From Aquidulcibacter paucihalophilus (GTDB lineage: Bacteria; Pseudomonadota; Alphaproteobacteria; Caulobacterales; Caulobacteraceae), in contig CP127384.1 in NCBI GenBank assembly GCA_030285985.1, positions 310,001 through 374,000 on the forward strand: a stretch of 64,000 nt of DNA, written 5' to 3'. Positions 43,026 to 51,211 of this stretch are shown here, in pieces; within the stretch, counting starts at the first letter, position 1; every line of letters begins with the position of its first letter. The translations under genes were made by a program, and so were the position numbers. The notes under the pieces were generated by a model. That model searched no databases and was not told where the DNA came from. It worked only from the letters and a program-made list of their open reading frames with translations.

Positions 43026-43844
43026 ATGAGCCGAACCAAGCCCGCGCCCCAGCCCGAGCCTGTCGACCAGAAGATCGGCGGCCTGCGCCTGCGGGCCCGG
43101 CTGCGGGCGCTCTATCACGGCTCCTCGCCCGTCGCCGTCCGCTTCCGGCTGGCCGTCCTGATCATCGACCTTCTGATCATCGCCTTCTTCATCGCCGCAC
43201 CGCTGCTGCGCATGGAAGGGCTGATCTTCTACATCATCGACTATGTCATCGCGGCGGTGCTGCTCGCGGATCTGGCGGCGCGCGCCTCGGCCTATTCCAA
43301 CATCCGTGACTGGTTGAGGAAGCCGATCGTCTGGGTCGACCTGTTCGTCTTTGCGACCCTGTTGTTTCCGTTCCTGTTCAACCTCGGCTTCCTGCGGGTG
43401 CTGCGGCTCTGGACCCTGATCCATTCCGAGTTTTTCTGGCGCACGGTCGGGCGTCGCTATGACGACACCCGGGTCGAGGATGTCACCAAGGCCCTGGTGT
43501 CGCTGATCACCTTCGTCTTCGTCGCGACCGGCTTCGTCTACACCAGCTTCATGGGCCGCCACGACGGCATCAGCGGCTATCTCGACGCCCTCTATTTCAC
43601 CGTCACCAGCCTGACCACGACGGGTTATGGCGACATCACCCTGCCGGGCGAGTGGGGCCGGATCGTCTCCATCCTGATCATGCTGGGCGGCGTGACCCTG
43701 TTCGTACGGCTGGGCCAGACCCTGCTGCGGCCGCACAAGGTGCGGTTCCCCTGTGATCGCTGCGGCCTTCAGGTGCACGACCCGGATGCCGTCCACTGCA
43801 AGGCCTGCGGCAAGATCCTGTGCATTCCGGATGAGGGGGCGTGA
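43026..43844 (+). CDS. Potassium channel with C-terminal zinc ribbon
   Basis: A 272-residue protein. Hydrophobic helices at about 38-58, 62-85, 100-125 and 155-175 surround a pore loop with VTSLTTTGYGDI (selectivity filter TTGYGD), followed by the last helix (IVSILIMLGGVTLFVRLGQT). After it comes a small domain with CDRCGLQV and CKACGKIL, four cysteines likely to bind zinc, and an acidic end (IPDEGA). A zinc ribbon on a K+ channel could gate or tether it. ATG 43026 is chosen over an upstream frame that overlaps the dapF promoter. Divergent from dapF. Confidence 0.88.
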   Translation: MSRTKPAPQPEPVDQKIGGLRLRARLRALYHGSSPVAVRFRLAVLIIDLLIIAFFIAAPLLRMEGLIFYIIDYVIAAVLLADLAARASAYSNIRDWLRKPIVWVDLFVFATLLFPFLFNLGFLRVLRLWTLIHSEFFWRTVGRRYDDTRVEDVTKALVSLITFVFVATGFVYTSFMGRHDGISGYLDALYFTVTSLTTTGYGDITLPGEWGRIVSILIMLGGVTLFVRLGQTLLRPHKVRFPCDRCGLQVHDPDAVHCKACGKILCIPDEGA

Positions 43845-43848
43845 AGCG

Positions 43849-43964
43849 GGTGACTGGTGGTTGGTGATTGGTGGTTGGCCGGCCGCCGTGCGACGGCGCG
43901 GACTGCGCCGCCCTTCCGCGGGCAGCGAAGCCGCAGCCACCAATCACCAACCACCAGCCACCCC
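43849..43964. repeat. ATTGGTGGTTGGTGATT-type hairpin repeat, copy 4
   Basis: Left arm TGACTGGTGGTTGGTGATTG (43851-43870) and right arm CACCAATCACCAACCACCAG (43938-43957). The interior GGACTGCGCCGCCCTTCCGC then GGCAGCGAAGCCG matches that of copy 3. It follows the channel gene directly. Confidence 0.87.
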
Positions 43965-44060
43965 TCAAGATGACAAAGCCGTAACCTCGGCCCGCCCCGC
44001 CTTGCCGCCACTCGACCCGCCGCTAAGGTGCCGCACGACCATTGCCGGGGACCTGACCAC

Positions 44061-46235
44061 ATGATCCGCACCACCGCGCTCGCCGCGCTTCTCGTTTCCA
44101 CTGCCCTTTGCACGAGCGCCATGGCCCAGACACCGACCCCGCCCAACCCGCCGCTGGCGGAGGGCGCCTTCGCCACCTCGGACGCGACCGATCCCTATGT
44201 CTGGCTGGAAGAGGTCGACGGCGAGCGCGCCATGGCCTGGGTCAACGCCCACAACGAGCATTCGCTGGGCGTTCTCCGCGGCGATCCGCGTTTCGAAGGT
44301 CTGCACCAGCAGGCGCTGGAGATCGTCCAGTCGCGCGACCGCATTCCCTCGCCGGGCTTCAACCACGACGGCACGATCGACAATTTCTGGCAGGACGCCG
44401 AGCATGTGCGCGGCATCTGGCGCACCACGACCCTGGACAGCTACCGCACCGACGCGCCGCAGTGGGAGACCATCCTCGATTTCGACGCCCTGGCCGCGGC
44501 CGAGGGCAAGAACTGGGTCTACAAGGGCGCGACCTGCCTGCCGCCGGACGAGACCCGCTGCCTCGTCTCCCTGTCGGACGGCGGCAAGGACGCCGTGACC
44601 ATCCGCGAGTTCGACCGCGCGACCCGCACCTGGGTCGAGGGCGGTTTCGTGCTGGAGGAGTCCAAGGGGGGCGCGTCCTGGGTGGACGAGAACACCCTGC
44701 TGATCTCGCGCGACTTCGGCCCCGGTACCCTGACCAGCTCGGGCTATCCGATGATCGTCAAGATCCTGCGGCGCGGCCAGACCATCGAGCAGGCGCAGAC
44801 GGTGTTTACCGGTCAGCCCTCGGACGTCTCGGTCTCGGGCTACACCCTGCGCGACGCCGACGGCGTGGTTCAGGCCACCCTGATCAACCGCGGCGTCAGC
44901 TTCTATGAGGGCGAGACCCACCGGCTGCTCGACGACGGGACGGTGGTCCAGCTGCCCCTGCCGCCCAAGTCCAATATCAACACCCTCGTCCAGGGCCAGC
45001 TGGTGGTCACCACCGATCAGGACTGGACCGCGCCCTCGGGCCAGGAGTTCAAAACGGGCGACGTTATCGCCTGGGACCTGACGGCTTGGCTGGCCGATCC
45101 GACCGTCCGGGCCCAGCTGGTCATCCGCCCCGGCCCGCGCGAGGCCATCGAGGGCATCACCAGCACCCGCAACAAACTGGTCGTGGCCCTGTACGAAAAC
45201 GTGCGCGGCTCGGTCTATGTCTATGAACCCAATCCCTCGGGAGAATGGGCGCGCAGCCGCATGGACCTGCCGCAGAACGTCTCGGTCGGCGTCGGCTCGG
45301 CCAGCGAGCGGGACGACCAGATCTTCGTCAGCGTCACCGGCTATCTGAACCCGTCCAGCCTCTATCTCGCCGACGCCGCCACCGGCTCGGCCGACCTGAC
45401 CAAATCCCTGCCGGCCAAATTCAACGCCGAGGGCATGACGGTCGACCAGTTCGAGGCCCGTTCGGCCGACGGGACGATGATCCCCTATTTCGTCGTCCAT
45501 CGCGGCGACATGGCCATGGACGGGTCGAACGCGACCCTGCTGTACGGCTACGGCGGCTTCCAGTCGTCGCTGCTGCCCGGCTATTCGGCCACGGTCGGCA
45601 AGCTCTGGCTCGAGCGCGGCGGGGTCTATGTCATCGCCAATACCCGCGGCGGCGGCGAGTTCGGCCCCAACTGGCACCAGGCGGCCCTGCAGGAAAACCG
45701 GCAGCGGGCGCACGAGGATTATCAGGCCGTCGCCATGGACCTGATCGCCCGCAACATCACCAGCCAGCCGAAGCTCGGCATCATGGGCGGCTCGCAGGGC
45801 GGCCTGTTCATGGGGGCGATGCTGACCCAGCGTCCGGACCTGATCAACGCCGCCGTCATCCAGGTGCCCCTGTTCGACATGCTGCGCTTCCACCGCCTGC
45901 TGGCCGGGGCCAGCTGGATCGCGGAATACGGCAACCCGGACATCCCTGAAGAGCGGGCCTGGATCCAGCAGTATTCGCCCTACCAGAACCTGCGCGCCGG
46001 CCAGCCCTATCCCGAGGTCTTCATCCATACCTCGACCAAGGATGACCGCGTCCACCCCGGGCACGCCCGCAAGGCGGCGGCGCGGCTGGAGGAGCTGGGC
46101 TATCCGGTGCTGTTCTATGAGAACACCGACGGCGGCCACGCGGCGGGGGCCAACCTGCGCGAGACCGCCCGGCGGCTGGCGCTGGAATACACCTATCTGA
46201 CGCGGCGGCTGATGGACGCCCCGGCGGCGGAATAG
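44061..46235 (+). CDS. Exported S9 family prolyl oligopeptidase
   Basis: The protein has 724 residues. The signal peptide MIRTTALAALLVSTALCTSA ends near AMAQ, so it is periplasmic or secreted. The beta-propeller region (about 60-440) begins with DPYVWLEEVDGERAMAWVNA. The catalytic alpha/beta-hydrolase domain has Ser578 in GGSQGGLFMG, with the Asp in TKDDRVHPGHARK and the His in DGGHAAGANL. It cleaves peptides after proline or similar residues. It is the first of two tandem related genes. The preceding gap holds a hairpin repeat. Confidence 0.93.
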   Translation: MIRTTALAALLVSTALCTSAMAQTPTPPNPPLAEGAFATSDATDPYVWLEEVDGERAMAWVNAHNEHSLGVLRGDPRFEGLHQQALEIVQSRDRIPSPGFNHDGTIDNFWQDAEHVRGIWRTTTLDSYRTDAPQWETILDFDALAAAEGKNWVYKGATCLPPDETRCLVSLSDGGKDAVTIREFDRATRTWVEGGFVLEESKGGASWVDENTLLISRDFGPGTLTSSGYPMIVKILRRGQTIEQAQTVFTGQPSDVSVSGYTLRDADGVVQATLINRGVSFYEGETHRLLDDGTVVQLPLPPKSNINTLVQGQLVVTTDQDWTAPSGQEFKTGDVIAWDLTAWLADPTVRAQLVIRPGPREAIEGITSTRNKLVVALYENVRGSVYVYEPNPSGEWARSRMDLPQNVSVGVGSASERDDQIFVSVTGYLNPSSLYLADAATGSADLTKSLPAKFNAEGMTVDQFEARSADGTMIPYFVVHRGDMAMDGSNATLLYGYGGFQSSLLPGYSATVGKLWLERGGVYVIANTRGGGEFGPNWHQAALQENRQRAHEDYQAVAMDLIARNITSQPKLGIMGGSQGGLFMGAMLTQRPDLINAAVIQVPLFDMLRFHRLLAGASWIAEYGNPDIPEERAWIQQYSPYQNLRAGQPYPEVFIHTSTKDDRVHPGHARKAAARLEELGYPVLFYENTDGGHAAGANLRETARRLALEYTYLTRRLMDAPAAE

Positions 46236-46279
46236 GCCATCCTCCGGCGGCGGAGGGTTTCAATGTGCGGAGTTTTGCG

Positions 46280-48493
46280 ATGAACCGACTGATCCTGTCC
46301 GCCGCTATCCCGGCGCTGATGCTCGCGGCCTGTGCGGGCGCGCCGGCGACGATGGAGGTCCCGATGCTGACCGTGGCGGACGTGCCGCGTCCGCTGCTGG
46401 CCCCCCCGCCGCACATGCCCGCGGACCTGTCCCCCGCGGGCGTCCGCGCCGCCGACGACCATCTGGCGCTGGAGGAGGTCAACGGGACCGAGGCCATGGC
46501 CTTCGTCGCCGGCGAGAACCAGCGCGCCCTCGCCGCCCTGACCGGCGACCGCCGCTACGAGACCTTCCGCCGGCAGGCGGAGGCGATCCTGACCGCCACC
46601 GACCGCATCCCCGGCCCCAGCTTCCTCGGCGACGGCATCGGAAACTTCTGGCAGGACGCGGCCAATCCCAAGGGCATCTGGCGGCGGACGACGCTGGACA
46701 GCTACCGCTCGGCCAATACCCGCTGGGAGACGATCCTCGACATCGATGCCCTCGCCCGCGCCGAGGGCCGCGACTGGGTGTTCAAGGGTGCCGACTGTCT
46801 GGCCCCGGACGAAACCCGCTGCCTGATCAGCCTGTCCGACGGCGGCAAGGATGCGGTGGTGGTGCGCGAGTTCGACACGACCACCCGACGCTTTGTCGAC
46901 GGTGGCTTCAGCCTGCCCGAGGGCAAGCACCGGCTGGAATGGCTGGACCGCGACACCCTGCTGGTGGCGACGGACTTCGGTGCCGGCACCCTGACCGAGA
47001 GCGGCTATCCCTTCATCGTCAAATCGCTGCGCCGCGGCCAGACGCTGGCGCAGGCGACGGAAGTCTATCGCGGCGACATCGGAGACGGCGGCTACGGGGT
47101 CAGTCCGAGCGTCTATCGCGACCGCGCCGGCGCGGTGCAGGCGGTGCTGATCAGCCGTCCGCTCGACACCTTCCGCTCGGAAACCTGGGAACTGGTCGAC
47201 GGCCGTCCGGTCAAGCTGAACCTGCCCGAGCGGGTCAGTGTCTATGGGGTGCAGGGCGGGTCCTTTATCCTGTCGCCGGACGAGGATTGGGCGCGGCCCG
47301 GACGGTCGCACAAGGCCGGCTCCCTGCTGGCGATCTGTATTCCCTGTGTCCGCCCCACAAGCGGTCCGGTGGTGATCACCAACCAGGTTGAGACCATCTT
47401 CGAACCCACAGAGCGCCAGTCGATCGGGGGCGTCCGGGTCATGCATGACCGGGTCGTGGTGGCCATCTCGGACAATGTCGTCGGCCGCCTCGCCGTATTC
47501 CATAACCGCGGCGAATTCGGCTGGCCGCGCACGGACATTGTCGTGCCGGACAATGTCGACGTTTCGCTGGGCGACTCCTCGAAGTCGCGTGGCGAATTCT
47601 TCGTCTCGACACAGGGCTTCCTGACGCCCCAGACCCTCAGCCTGGCGACGGTCACCGCGACGGCCGAGGTCGTCCGGCAGGCTCCGGCCCGTTTCGACGC
47701 CTCCACCCACGTCACCGAACAGTTCGAGGCCCGGTCCTCGGACGGGACCATGATCCCCTATTTCGTCACCCGCCCGCGCGACATGGTGATGGACGGATCG
47801 GCCCCGACCATCCTGTTCGGCTACGGCGGCTTCCAGGTCAGTTTCCCGCCCGCCTACAAGCCCGAGATGGGCAAGCTGTGGCTCGAGAACGGCGGCGTCT
47901 TCGTCCAGGCCAACATCCGCGGCGGCGGGGAGTTCGGACCGCAGTGGCACCAGTCGGTGCTGAACGAGAACCGCCAGCTGGCCTTCGATGATTTCGCGGC
48001 GGTGGCAGCCGACCTGCACCGGCGAGGCATCAGCTCGCCACGCCGCACCGGCATCTATGGCCGTTCCAACGGCGGGGTCCTGACCTCGGTGTCGATCACC
48101 CAGCATCCGGAGCTGTTTCATGCGGCGGTGATCGAGAGCCCGCTGATCGACATGCTGCGCTACCACGAACTGCCTGCCGGGGCCTCGTGGATCGGCGAAT
48201 ATGGCGACCCGCGCATCCCGGAAGAGGCGGCGTGGATCGCCCGCTACTCCGCCTATCAGAACCTTCGTCCGGGTGCGGACTATCCGCGCGTCTACATCAC
48301 CACCAACACCCGCGATGACCGCGTCCACCCCGGCCATTCGCGCAAGTTTGCCGCGCGGCTGGGCGAGATGGGCTATGACCACCTCTATTACGAAGAGACG
48401 TCAGGCGGTCACTCCAACGACGCCGACCCGATCGCCAACGCCCGCCGCTGGGCGAGGCATTACGTCTATCTGGCGCAGCAGTTGATGGATTGA
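46280..48493 (+). CDS. S9 family prolyl oligopeptidase, lipoprotein-type
   Basis: A 737-residue paralogue of the preceding gene (similar blocks: LEEVNGTEAMAFVAGENQRA, FWQDAANPKGIWRRTTLDSY, SLSDGGKDAVVVREFD). Its leader MNRLILSAAIPALMLAACAG has a lipobox (LAAC), so it is membrane-anchored rather than free. The catalytic Ser is Ser596 in YGRSNGGVLT, with TRDDRVHPGH and the C-terminal SGGHSND supplying Asp and His. Different export modes suggest divided roles after duplication. ATG 46280 is preferred to 46265 because it places the signal peptide at the N-terminus. Confidence 0.92.
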   Translation: MNRLILSAAIPALMLAACAGAPATMEVPMLTVADVPRPLLAPPPHMPADLSPAGVRAADDHLALEEVNGTEAMAFVAGENQRALAALTGDRRYETFRRQAEAILTATDRIPGPSFLGDGIGNFWQDAANPKGIWRRTTLDSYRSANTRWETILDIDALARAEGRDWVFKGADCLAPDETRCLISLSDGGKDAVVVREFDTTTRRFVDGGFSLPEGKHRLEWLDRDTLLVATDFGAGTLTESGYPFIVKSLRRGQTLAQATEVYRGDIGDGGYGVSPSVYRDRAGAVQAVLISRPLDTFRSETWELVDGRPVKLNLPERVSVYGVQGGSFILSPDEDWARPGRSHKAGSLLAICIPCVRPTSGPVVITNQVETIFEPTERQSIGGVRVMHDRVVVAISDNVVGRLAVFHNRGEFGWPRTDIVVPDNVDVSLGDSSKSRGEFFVSTQGFLTPQTLSLATVTATAEVVRQAPARFDASTHVTEQFEARSSDGTMIPYFVTRPRDMVMDGSAPTILFGYGGFQVSFPPAYKPEMGKLWLENGGVFVQANIRGGGEFGPQWHQSVLNENRQLAFDDFAAVAADLHRRGISSPRRTGIYGRSNGGVLTSVSITQHPELFHAAVIESPLIDMLRYHELPAGASWIGEYGDPRIPEEAAWIARYSAYQNLRPGADYPRVYITTNTRDDRVHPGHSRKFAARLGEMGYDHLYYEETSGGHSNDADPIANARRWARHYVYLAQQLMD

Positions 48494-48513
48494 GGGGGCG
48501 GCTCCCCACACCT

Positions 48514-48675
48514 GCTATCGTCATCCCGGGGGCGCGAAGCGAGCCCCGGGACCCAGCGGCGCGCGCGAGCGCGAAACTGTCGGGAGCGCCGTCAGCGAGC
48601 AGAGACCCGTAGCCGCCGGTGTTTCGCCGCCGTCGCGGCGCCGCTGGGTTCCGGCCTTCGCCGGAATGACGATAG
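48514..48675. repeat. GTCATCCCGG-type inverted repeat, copy 1
   Basis: CTATCGTCATCCCGG at the left and CCGGAATGACGATAG at the right frame about 130 bp containing shorter GC-rich inverted pieces. It lies between the convergent S9 peptidase and MarR genes. Confidence 0.8.
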
Positions 48676-48681
48676 CGGGGG

Positions 48682-49311
48682 CTAAGCCGGCTCGACGACC
48701 TTGGCTTTTTTCGGCTTGGCGGGCTTTTCGGCCTTGGGAGCCTTGGCCGGTTTCTCGGCCTTCACCTTGGCCGGTTTGGCCGCCTTCTTGGCCAGCTTCT
48801 TCGCGTCGCGCGCGGCCTTCTTGGCCGCGCGGGCCTCGGCCTTGGCCTTGTCCGGGGCTGCGTCGGCCTCGCCGGCCAGTTCGGCCAGCAGGTCCAGGAA
48901 GCCGTCGCGCTTGGCCTTGGGCAGCAGGGCGAGGATGCGTTTGTCAGCGGCCTCGACCTTCGGGCGGGCGGCGTCCAGCGCAGCCTGGCCGGCTACCGAC
49001 AGGCTGACCGCCTTGGCGCGGGCGTCGACGGCCGACTTCACCCGGTCCAGCAGGCCCTTGGTCGTCATGCGCGAGACGAGGTCAGCGAGGGTCGAGCGGT
49101 CGATCCCCGTGGCTCGGACCAGATCGGTCTGGGTCAGGCCGGACTTCTGCGACACGGCCTCCAGCACGGCGAACTGACGCTGGGTCAGGCCGTCGGGGCC
49201 GGTTTCTTCTGAATAGATGTCGAGCGCCAGCTGCAGCACACGGTGCATCAGATGGCTGGGCGACGCAGCGAGGCTGCCGCCGCGCTTCGGCTTGTTCCCG
49301 GACTTGACCAT
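48682..49311 (-). CDS. MarR-family regulator with a histone H1-like lysine-rich tail
   Basis: The protein has 209 residues. The winged-helix core (about 20-130) has LTQRQFAVLEAVSQKSGLTQ, TDLVRATGIDRSTLADLVSR (recognition helix) and the wing RVKSAVDARAKAVSL. From about 150 to the end it is mostly Lys, Ala and Pro (AKKAARDAKKLAKKAAK, then AKPAK repeats), resembling histone H1-like bacterial tails. The tail should bind DNA non-specifically. The frame extends to 49518, but ATG 49311 follows a purine-rich site and gives the normal MarR N-terminus. Confidence 0.88.
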   Translation of the reverse strand: MVKSGNKPKRGGSLAASPSHLMHRVLQLALDIYSEETGPDGLTQRQFAVLEAVSQKSGLTQTDLVRATGIDRSTLADLVSRMTTKGLLDRVKSAVDARAKAVSLSVAGQAALDAARPKVEAADKRILALLPKAKRDGFLDLLAELAGEADAAPDKAKAEARAAKKAARDAKKLAKKAAKPAKVKAEKPAKAPKAEKPAKPKKAKVVEPA

Positions 49312-49400
49312 GAACCGTATCCCTTCGGCCGCGATGGGCCATGCGTAGCAGCGGTGCTTTACGGTTTGACGACGAACGGTCCGTCGTCGGTCCGGATATT

Positions 49401-50093
49401 TCAGGGTGCGGTGTCGGGCTCCGCCGGAGCCATCGGATCGACCGGCGCATCCGGCGAAGTCAGGTTGCGCATGATCAGCGGGATCTGCGACAGGCCGAAG
49501 GCGGAGGAGGCGATCCACAGAACGCCGCGGAAGCTGACCCAGACGTCAGCCGGATCGACGTCCTGGCGTCCCATCTGCGCGGCGGCCCAGCCGACCAGCG
49601 CTTCGCTGCGGACCAGTTCATTGACGATGGCGACGGCGAGAAAATAGATCCCGTAGCGCAGGGTCAGGGTTCGCCAGGCTCGGTCGTTGATGGGGATGAC
49701 CGTGCCCAGCAGGGCCTTCAGCGGCTGTTTGTGAAGCAGGACACCGCCGATCAGGGCGACCGCCAGCGACAGGTTCAGCGCCGTGACCTTGACCTTCACC
49801 CACAGGCCGTCGCCGGTCAGAACGGTCAGCAGGCCGAAGACCAGGGCGAAACCGCCGACCAGCAGCGGCATCAGGGCCAGCCGCTTCTCGACGATCAGCC
49901 CGACCGCGACGCCCACGGCGGAGCCGGCGACGAGGAACCAGGTCGCGTGCACGAGGGCGTCGTCGCCGCTCATGCCGCGCAGGCGCATCACCAGGAAGGC
50001 GAGGCCGAAGGCCAGCAGGCCGCCGAAATCCACGGCCTGTCGCAGGCCGGACTCCTTCCTGGCGGTCGGTTCCGGGGCGGGGGCGTCAGTCAT
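49401..50093 (-). CDS. ispZ: Intracellular septation protein IspZ/YciB family
   Basis: A 230-residue inner-membrane protein with five to six hydrophobic helices. VDFGGLLAFGLAFLVMRLRG near the start, then VGVAVGLIVEKRLALMPLLV, LTGDGLWVKVKVTALNLSLA and PINDRAWRTLTLRYGIYFLA are typical IspZ landmarks. An extra helix and Pro-rich tail lie at the C-terminus. The family affects septation and envelope maintenance. It lies 3 bp downstream of ftsY in the same operon, a common alphaproteobacterial arrangement. Confidence 0.92.
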   Translation of the reverse strand: MTDAPAPEPTARKESGLRQAVDFGGLLAFGLAFLVMRLRGMSGDDALVHATWFLVAGSAVGVAVGLIVEKRLALMPLLVGGFALVFGLLTVLTGDGLWVKVKVTALNLSLAVALIGGVLLHKQPLKALLGTVIPINDRAWRTLTLRYGIYFLAVAIVNELVRSEALVGWAAAQMGRQDVDPADVWVSFRGVLWIASSAFGLSQIPLIMRNLTSPDAPVDPMAPAEPDTAP

Positions 50094-50096
50094 GCG

Positions 50097-51032
50097 TCAG
50101 TCCTCAAGCCCCACCAGCAGCCTTGAAAAGGCTCGCGCGTCAAACGGTTGCAGGTCCTCGACGCCTTCGCCCACGCCGATCAGCTTGATCGGGGCGTCCG
50201 AGGCCTGGGCCACGGGAACCAGAACGCCGCCCCGTGCCGTGCCGTCCAGCTTGGTCATGACCAGTCCGGAAACATAGGCCGTGCGGCCGAATATCTGTTC
50301 CTGGGCGAGGGCGTTGCGGCCGACGGTGGCGTCGAGCACCAGCAGGGTCTCGTGCGGGGCCTCCGGATCGATCTTCTTCAGCACGCGCACGATCTTCAGC
50401 AGTTCGTCCATCAGGGCGGACTTGTTCTGCAGCCGCCCGGCGGTGTCGATCAGGACGACGTCGTAGCCTTCGGCCTTCGCCCTGGTATAGGCGTCGAAGG
50501 CCAGACCCGCGGGGTCGGCGCCGTCGCGGCGGCTCTCGAAAGAGGCCCCGGCGCGCTCGGCCCAGACCTTCAGCTGTTCGCGGGCCGCGGCGCGGAAGGT
50601 GTCGCAGGCGACGATCATCACCTTGGCCCCCTGGCCGGTCAGGTCGGCGGCGATCTTGCCCAGGGTCGTGGTCTTGCCCGAACCATTGACCCCGACGAAC
50701 AGGGTGACGAACGGTCGCGGACCGTTCAGCGGTTCGTAGCGGGCCTCGTGGTTGACCAGTTCGGCGGTCACGGCCTCGGCCAGCGCCTCCTTGACCTCGC
50801 GCTCATTGGCGCCCGCGCCGAAGCGCAGCTCGCGGAAGCGGGCCACGATCCGGTCCGTGGCCGCAGGCCCCAGATCGCTCTCCAGCAGATGCTCTTCCAG
50901 CCCCTCAAGCGCGGCTTCGGACAGCGGTTCCTTGATGAAGGTCGCGACGACCTGTTCGGTCATCTGCTTCGAGGAGCGGGAGAGGCCCTCGGTCAGGCGT
51001 GAGAGCCAGCCCTTTTTCGGCGCGTCGTTCAT
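50097..51032 (-). CDS. ftsY: Signal recognition particle receptor FtsY
   Basis: The protein has 311 residues, without the long acidic N-terminal domain of the E. coli protein. The N-domain (about 1-90) is followed by the GTPase G-domain: GVNGSGKTTTLGKIA (G1), CDTFRAAAREQL (G2), VVLIDTAGRLQNKSALMDEL (G3), GLVMTKLDGTARGG (G4) and GVGEGVEDLQPFDA near the end. It docks SRP-ribosome complexes at the inner membrane. It is the first gene of the ftsY-ispZ operon. Confidence 0.97.
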   Translation of the reverse strand: MNDAPKKGWLSRLTEGLSRSSKQMTEQVVATFIKEPLSEAALEGLEEHLLESDLGPAATDRIVARFRELRFGAGANEREVKEALAEAVTAELVNHEARYEPLNGPRPFVTLFVGVNGSGKTTTLGKIAADLTGQGAKVMIVACDTFRAAAREQLKVWAERAGASFESRRDGADPAGLAFDAYTRAKAEGYDVVLIDTAGRLQNKSALMDELLKIVRVLKKIDPEAPHETLLVLDATVGRNALAQEQIFGRTAYVSGLVMTKLDGTARGGVLVPVAQASDAPIKLIGVGEGVEDLQPFDARAFSRLLVGLED

Positions 51033-51079
51033 GCAGCGGGCTTAGCGGACCCTGCGAACGCAGTCACCCGCATTCCTTT

Positions 51080-51210
51080 TCCGCTCATCCCGGCGAAAGC
51101 CGGGACCCGGTGCTTTGGATGAACGGTTTGGACCTGTATGAGCATAACTCGCGCTCCAGCGGCGTCACGCTGGACAGGACTGGGTCCCGGCTTTCGCCGG
51201 GATGAGCGGA
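51080..51210. repeat. GCTCATCCCGGCGAAAGCCGGG-type inverted repeat, copy 2
   Basis: Two perfect 29-bp arms: 51080-51108 (starting TCCGCTCATCCCGGCGAAAG) and 51182-51210 (its reverse complement), 73 bp apart. Each arm also contains an inner CCCGGC/GCCGGG hairpin. The right arm ends 1 bp before the nadE start codon, so the arm includes its ribosome-binding region. Confidence 0.9.
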
Positions 51211-51211
51211 T

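Noticed and set aside
43965..46139. Minus-strand open frame of 724 codons
   Set aside because: Antisense to the first S9 peptidase, whose signal peptide and catalytic motifs are clear. The antisense product has no recognisable motif.
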